64,000 bases of DNA from Metopolophium dirhodum. Lineage: Eukaryota > Arthropoda > Insecta > Hemiptera > Aphididae. The stretch is taken from positions 32,798,001 to 32,862,000 of the forward strand of contig NC_083566.1 of the NCBI RefSeq assembly GCF_019925205.1, given 5' to 3'. Both the position numbers and the translations under genes were made by a program. Under the pieces are notes generated by a model, which was not told the DNA's origin, ran no database searches, and was given only the letters and a program-made list of their open reading frames with translations. Below, one piece after another: positions 57,560 through 64,000 of the stretch. The stretch's first letter is position 1; each line of letters begins with the position of its first letter.

Positions 57560-58620
57560 TGGCCGTTATAATTATTGAGGGTGTGATTGTTACCGTCGTT
57601 ACCGCGATTGTATTATATCGTTAACAAAATCCGAATAAAACACTGCAGTCATAATATGACATATAATGCAATGTTTGCGATTATTGTTGATACGCGTGTG
57701 GCGTTTTTTCACGTAATCTCTCGGCTTACATTTTTGGGGCACATGCGCGAAAGGTGCAAAAATTGTACACGACCACATAACACTTTTGAGATTGGAAAAT
57801 ATTGAAAACGAACTTTTCTGCACACGCCGACCTGAGACCGCTGCATATTTATCGAATTCTCCGATAGACGTCTTTCGCGATTTGACGTTTCCGCAGCCCT
57901 ACAGCGTGGTAGAGGTCGACGACAATACATATTGTATAGCGACCGCGAACGAGGTGTTTGCGATTTTAATCCACCGCCGCCGCCGCCGCCGCACGCGAAA
58001 GAATGCGACGACAGGAGATGGCTTTAATAATATACCTATATATACATATACAATTTTATCATAGATGCGTACGGACAGAGGCGGCGGCGGGCCGTACAGA
58101 GATTATTCGCGCGGTGAAATTTATGAGCCGGTCGGGTACAAAGGGTTCAGAGAGGAGGCGAAGAAGAAGAAGAAGAAAAAAATAATAAGTAAATATATAA
58201 GGATACGGCCGGGCAGCGGCGCACGACAACAATTTACTGTGGTAGCGGTTACTATATAATAATATATATATAATATGTACGGACGCGTTCGCTCGAGTGT
58301 ATGTAATATGTTTTATATATAATATATATATATAGAGACAGAGAGAAGGCGAAGAGACGGTATATTATATACGTAGGTAGGTAGGTAGGTACGCAATACT
58401 ATACGTGGCGGCTGGCGGTCAATAGGAATAATAACACAAAACGGTGTTTGTGCGGACAGTCGGGCCGAGAAGAAGGGCGGTGGCGGCGAACCACTGAAAG
58501 GGGAGGGTGGGCGGCTGAGGGGTATATATAACTGCGGCGTTTAGCGTATGGACTGCGCGCGTTCGGTGTTCTTCTGCATTGTCAGCCCACTCGATTGATT
58601 TACGAGCTTACGCGCTTATT
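57560..58620 (+). promoter_or_regulatory. CpG-rich block with a TATA-box promoter candidate
   Basis: CpG-dense DNA extends over about 1 kb, with a GCC run at 57971-57992, a GAA run at 58157-58180 and a GTAG run at 58376-58391. At 58523-58530 TATATATA sits in G+C-rich sequence, and about 30 bases downstream begins GCGCGCGTTCGGTGTTCTTC with TTGTCAGCCC following. This is a plausible TATA promoter firing to the right. No coding exon can be shown behind it in the window; the gene could have a non-coding first exon and long introns. Confidence 0.4.
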
Positions 58621-58625
58621 TATGT

Positions 58626-58674
58626 ACACACACACACACACACACACGCACGCACACACGCACACACGCACACA
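58626..58674. repeat. CA/CACG microsatellite
   Basis: An uninterrupted CA run followed by interspersed CG, about 49 bases. It lies just downstream of the candidate promoter and produces a false His/Thr open frame. Confidence 0.9.
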
Positions 58675-59055
58675 ATATCGTTTTCACAGTCTCGTGATTC
58701 AGAAGTGTCATCGCAGAACAATGCGCGTAATGTAGTAATGCGTGTAAGGCACGTAAGCCCGCGGGAGGGCTGTACTTTGATGGAAAATAATAATTGATCG
58801 GGACATATTATTAAAAAGAATAATTGTATTTATCTATTGATTTGGAAACGTGTTTTGTCGGACAAGTGTCAATTCGGAGAACTGGGTAGGTACCGTAACC
58901 CAATAATATTATAGATTTCCAACGAAATGTTTTTCATTGAGTACAAGACGTTATGACAATACGTTTCTGAGCAAATTATACGACTCCGCCAAAACATTGC
59001 CCGGTAAATTGTGTCATATTATATTGTTATTATGTTTCCAATACAATATTTTCCA

Positions 59056-59323
59056 CGACACGGAGTGGCCGAGCGGACTGAGGCGTCGGTTCGAACTCGA
59101 CCACAGGTGGCATTTTTATTCGGGCAGTCACGGTGTCCGGAGAAAGAGGCCTCCATCCCCCCCCCCCCACCCGGGCACGGCAGATACCTACGGGGGTGCC
59201 CACTTAAAAAAATCTTCCGAAACAAACACACACGTGTTTTGAACATACAGTACTTTCCCCCACAGTTCCACAGGCCGATGACCTCAGTTGTCGAAGCCTC
59301 AACCAAAAAAAAAAAAAATAAAT
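59056..59323 (+). mobile_element. tRNA-derived SINE, copy 2
   Basis: CGACACGGAGTGGCCGAGCG carries box A, and GGTTCGAACTCG carries box B. The body matches copy 1 at 32916-33180 (GGTGGCATTTTTATTCGGG, CGGTGTCCGGAGA, AAACAAACACACACGTGTT, CCCCCACAGTTCCACAGG) and ends in an A tail. Flanks ATATTTTCCA (59046-59055 and 59324-59333) are a 10-bp target duplication. Compared with copy 1, 22 bases between the boxes are missing, bounded by CGGTT. Not a tRNA gene. Confidence 0.85.
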
Positions 59324-59333
59324 ATATTTTCCA

Positions 59334-61330
59334 TAAAATTACTACCTATCCGATACATAGGTAATAGGCTAACCTGACCTAACCTATATTTAAAACGGAT
59401 TACGATTCCATGGGTAATATTATGATTCAATAAAAATAAAGTTCCGCAACAATACCTGTTTCCAACGGAATACTTTTCCGCTAAAATACGGTTCTGAACG
59501 AATAATTTTCAATCTTCTTATGCGTGCTTCGCCGCAACTGCACTGACTTCGCCATCTGCGAGACCGACACCGGCCGATGACGTTATTCGCAACCACGCGC
59601 GATCATAATAATATTATACTATTGGATCCGTGGCCCGTAGGATTAAATGAGAGACGTGGACGATGTAGGTGACTTTAAAATATTATAAACCTAGCTGGTG
59701 ATATCTGCGAACGAATGACTATATTAAATATAATATACAACATAAATTAATATACATAGAGGTATAGGTCAAACTTTTCAAATTTCAATTTGAGATCATG
59801 ATTATTTTTTGTACTCATACTTCATAGTATGAATTTAAGAAAACAGCTGTTAAGCAATTTAACTCATATACCGCTATGTCAATATATTTTAAAATTAATT
59901 AATCTCAAAAACAAAAATAAAATAACCAAAGAGGAAAGTTATTATATTTTATTAATAGATATAAATATTTGAAATTTATATTTGTGACTGTTAAATTTCA
60001 AGAGTAAAGTTATTAAAAAACTAATATGTATGTAGATCATACTAGATGTAACTAAAAATACAAAATGTATAAATTATAATTTTTTAAGCTCATCGAATAT
60101 ACGTCTCATACAAAACCAACTATATTCTGGGCTGTACCGTTTTATTTTATCCCAACAAAAGTAGTAGTTTTAACTAATAACATATGGAATAAAGGACTAA
60201 AATATGATCAAAATACGCGTGACTGAAATACAGGAATTATTCTACCTAACTACACACCAACCCGACTTGCAGCATCTGCCAGATCTCATACTAAATTTGT
60301 TTTCGATTTATTTTTTACAGTTTGTCTAAAACTGTATTTTGTTTAAGGTACCCTTAAATATTCGACTAATAATTAGGTTTCTAATATTGTACTAAGTGAA
60401 TTTTTTTTTCCATCGATAATTTAAAGTTTATTTTGATTTCCGTCTGTCGGGGACGTTGATATAATAATTAACCTCCCCATTTTTTTTTTTTTGGTATGTC
60501 TGTAGTAACTTAATTTATTTTGTTAAAACGTCTGATAATTTTTGTATCCTATGATAAATAAACTTAAAATACGTTTGATCATTATTCGAGTATTTTTTAC
60601 TAACATACAATTAGTATTCGTAGTCTGATGGACCTATGTTATAAATATACACGTCAGATATAGTTGAGGGACAATAGTGTAACAATTATAAATATAAATA
60701 TGTTACATGACACCTACGTATATAGTACGAACTCTACCGTATGTACGATTAACTGCTGACCTATGCATTAATATTAAAACACACACATAATTGTAAGGCC
60801 TATGGCCAACACACACAATGTATTAGTAAGTTAGTTCGCTGTGCAACCCTAGACCTCAATACACACTACGATTACCGGATTCCGTATGACTACGATACAG
60901 TTACATAGTATAATAGAACATAGTTGATATATTTGTAAGTGTTTAGTAGACAATAAAACATAATTATAACTGAAAAGGAATCCTAGTAATTTAAATATAT
61001 TTAAGATCCTGATATCTACATACCTGCCCCTGGCTACGGTATTTATATCTATAGGATCCTACGATTCTCCCTGGATATCTTATATTTAACTGGTCGTTCC
61101 CCCGACCACGTTACAATAGTATTTAGTCTAAGCTCAATATTAAAATCACAATCGCCTTTGATGTTATATAGGTAGCTTAATATTTATTAACATACATACA
61201 ATAGGAATAAATAAATAGGAGAATAAATACTTTAATTAAATCAATTGAAGTATGAAACAAGCATATGATTTTAAAAAAGTGGAAAGTAGGTAAGGACTCT
61301 ACTGTGCACCCTTATAATACATGACGAGTG
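59334..61330. other. Intergenic DNA
   Basis: A small CpG-richer piece lies at about 59520-59610; the rest is AT-rich with no gene recognised. Confidence 0.45.
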
Positions 61331-61862
61331 TTCCTGGTCATTGAGTAGCGCTGTAATGGGTGTGTTAAATTTGAATTCAACCATTGCATTTTTTCCATAG
61401 TTGTCAATAAAAATATTGTTGGGTAAAAATGAGTGAAAATTTAATTCAAGGCTCCTGATATATTGTTACAATAATAGCAGTTGAAAAATATTAAAAATAC
61501 ATAGGCACAATTTTTTTTTTATAAGTATTTCAAGTTCAAATTTTGACAAAATTTATCAAATTTAAAATTTAATAATTATTTTGTAGTTAAAAATATATAA
61601 AATGTTCAATTTTTATATCGAAGGATAGAAAATTTAAAACAAAGTTCCACGTAAATAGGTTATATATAAATTAGTTTATTCACAATAATATTATCAAATA
61701 TATATACTTAGTAATACCGTAGGCTGACTCACCGTCTTCGCTCAGAATCGTTTTTCTTATACAATATTATATCATGGAATTCAAATTTAACACCATCCAT
61801 TACAGTGACCCACTTGTAACCTACTGTACAGCAGAGCGATACCCACTTGTCAACTTTTTTTT
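61331..61862 (-). repeat. GATTCTGAGCG-family copy, reverse orientation
   Basis: Reads GTGTTAAATTTGAATTCAA at about 61361, GTTGGGTAAAAATGAG, ACTTAGTAATACCGTAGGC, CGCTCAGAATCG at about 61739, then CCATTACAGTGACCCACTTG and CTGTACAGCAGAGCGATACC near 61843. It matches the left 500 bases of the element at 4251 in reverse complement. Confidence 0.7.
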
Positions 61863-61896
61863 AATATTTTTTTTCGGTGAGGGGTGGCAAATTAAT

Positions 61897-61922
61897 CCCC
61901 CCCCCCCCCCCCCCCCCCCCCC
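61897..61922. repeat. Run of 26 C
   Basis: Uninterrupted homopolymer next to the repeat copy; length is likely to be uncertain in the assembly. Confidence 0.85.
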
Positions 61923-64000
61923 GAAAATTGTTAAGCAATAAAAAATGTTCATTATCAAATAGTTTTCAGATACAATTTGTCAAAAATTTATTTTTAATTC
62001 CCTCCCAACACAAAAAAATAATTCTGGATACGCCACCTAATGTCAGTTATATGTATATTGTATTTAAAATAATTAGTGTTCATTTTTGTATGTTTTTATT
62101 TTGATTAAGTAAAATAACAAAGTTATAATGTAATATAATATTATAATCAATATTATTTTTACATGTATTAAGTTTAAATAAGCGATGGCTACCTGTTATT
62201 TAGCGCAATTCGTGCATCAACTCCGAAAATGACCGAACGCAACTGCAGTTCAATCGACCTTAGATGTTTTGAGCACATTTATGAAAAGGTAGCACAATTG
62301 GTAAACTATACAAATATAATTTTAAAATGTATTATTTTTAAATGCATATAGCCATAATAGGTATAGTACGAGTAGTGAGTACCTATATTGAATATTCATA
62401 CATATGTAAAATATTAGGTAATAAGCTATATTTTCTAAATAAATAATGAGTTTTTAAGTAATTGATTTATGAATTATTAGACAAATTTGAATTTGTTAAA
62501 ACGAAACTTAAAAATATCGACAACAATTAATATTAGGTACGTCAATTTATTGTTACCACAGTATATAATATATTATATTAATGTGGCATAAATCATATCA
62601 GCTGGGAGTAATTGTTTTAATATTTTTTACTTCAAAATATAACTTTGAAGGTAAACACGTTAAGGTAGTGGTAATCACTAATCAGTTAGGTAGTCAGTGT
62701 TTTGATGTATTTAAATTATTGACTATTGCATTGAAATTAAAAGTTGGTATAAAAATTGTGCTTTTTAAATAATCATTGTTATAAATGTTTAGATGTTTTC
62801 AAACAATAAATTATCATAAAATAATGTACTTGGTATACTATTAATATTTATTTAAACATTCAATAGAAAATTCTCAATGGTGTTTAAAAAAGTCACAGTG
62901 TTGTAAGAAACTTTGTTACCAATATACTATTGGTAATCCCACATCAATCAAATTAAACATTTCAAGTACCTGGATAGCAGATGTATATAAAATCGTTTCT
63001 ATGGATCAAAAGCTAATGCAATGAATATTTTATGTGAGTTTTCTTACAGATGATTTATTAGAAATTAATTGTTATTTAAAGAAGAAAAAAAAATAGTTAA
63101 TTAAAATGTATTTTTCCAGCGCAAGTAATTTCTATTGTATATAGTTACTGTCTTGTATATTACGTTGATTTATCTATTAAAGCGTGACTTGTTCGTATTC
63201 TAAAGTACGTGCGTACTCATATTTCAAATGTATAGCAGGAAGTATAAAAGTTTATTGGCTATGTATGTCGCGTGTCTAAAATGTGCTTTCCTTGTGTTGC
63301 TCAGAGCATTTACGAAATGTTATGGATACGTTTCATTGTAAGTTGTACAACTACTTATATAATACCATGTGTCCAAGAGTAATAATATTTATCACTTTGT
63401 TTTATGACGCTATAGTTAGCATCGGCGTAACTAAGGGATAGCGAGGAAGGATGTAGTACACATTAGATATTTTTGCCTCACCCCCTGCACTTTGGCATTT
63501 AAACCAAGTCAAGTCTTCGGTAAAAAAAAATGAATGCTTTGTCATGAGTCAGGTAAATCTTATGTTATATCAACATTTAGGATCTACATGGATACACGTT
63601 TATCGGTTGATCGGATTTACAGAAACCGTCATACATTCATTATATCATTTATTCATATACATTCATGGATTGAAAACTACAGTAGGTACGGCCAGCGAAA
63701 TGATGCACGGCAATAATATTATTCGTATATGACATGAATTAAAACGTACCTACTATGCCATAAAATAGATTCAGTTATTTTGTTTTGCTACACTAAACAC
63801 AAAATAAGAATACGATGAATGATAATGATATTCTAAAAGTAGTTATTCGTTTCTAAAGATCTAAACGGGTAGATATATACCTACAGTTGGATATATTTAT
63901 AAGATATTAAATGTGCTTAAAATACTGAAGTGCTTATACAAATATTATATACTAATTATTTTAGTGTTCACATTTGATTTTTGAGAATTATTTTTTTAAT
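61923..64000. other. AT-rich intergenic DNA, nothing seen
   Basis: Short open frames only. At about 63419-63445, ATCGGCGTAACTAAGGG resembles the hAT-like MITE end at 38856 and may be a relic. Confidence 0.45.

Noticed and set aside
58579..58797. 72-codon open frame rich in His and Thr
   Set aside because: Product of a CA microsatellite.

Overview
The window is AT-rich nuclear DNA of an insect, most likely an aphid. It shows compact phase-matched exons with GT-AG introns, very AT-rich spacers, dense small inverted-repeat transposons, and a dispersed repeat carrying the word GATTCTGAGCG that I associate with aphid genomes. That assignment is recognition from memory, not a database result. There are no operons and no bacterial features.

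Left part (1-24.3 kb): two recognisable host genes, both on the + strand. Positions 1-1494 are the 3' part of a WDR43/UTP5-like gene (small-subunit processome). Positions 10006-24268 can be assembled into a 14-exon DAXX-like histone H3.3/H4 chaperone gene, about 888 residues if a single-base shift in an A9 run is bridged. It appears to carry two DAXX helical-bundle domains in tandem where the human protein has one. Between the two genes lie a broken YqaJ-type exonuclease copy (3.76-4.20 kb), a cluster of the GATTCTGAGCG repeat (4.25-7.19 kb), a long hairpin (7.45-7.72 kb) and a perfect 44-bp palindrome (3.5 kb). The DAXX introns hold several inverted-repeat elements with visible target duplications and a decayed LINE piece.

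Right part (24.3-64 kb): almost 40 kb in which I can support no host protein-coding gene. It contains transposon material: a TTAA-flanked foldback with a second element nested in it (24.7-25.4 kb), a 384-bp MITE, hAT-like elements with 8-bp target duplications, two copies of one tRNA-derived SINE (33 and 59 kb) with intact target duplications, a reverse-transcriptase remnant interrupted by a MITE (35.7-36.8 kb), a young 5'-truncated LINE with an intact RNase H reading frame (40.1-41.1 kb), and more GATTCTGAGCG copies (52-53, 55.3-56.3, 61.3-61.9 kb). Three unusually CpG-rich patches (about 44.2, 48.2-49.1 and 57.6-58.6 kb), one with a good TATA box, look like promoters or control regions. They may belong to a gene with long introns or one beginning beyond the window.

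The two host genes are not known to act together: WDR43 works in nucleolar rRNA processing and DAXX in chromatin assembly and silencing. The most interesting signal is the internal duplication in the DAXX-like gene, supported by protein similarity and by the matching phase-0 intron at the same place in both copies.
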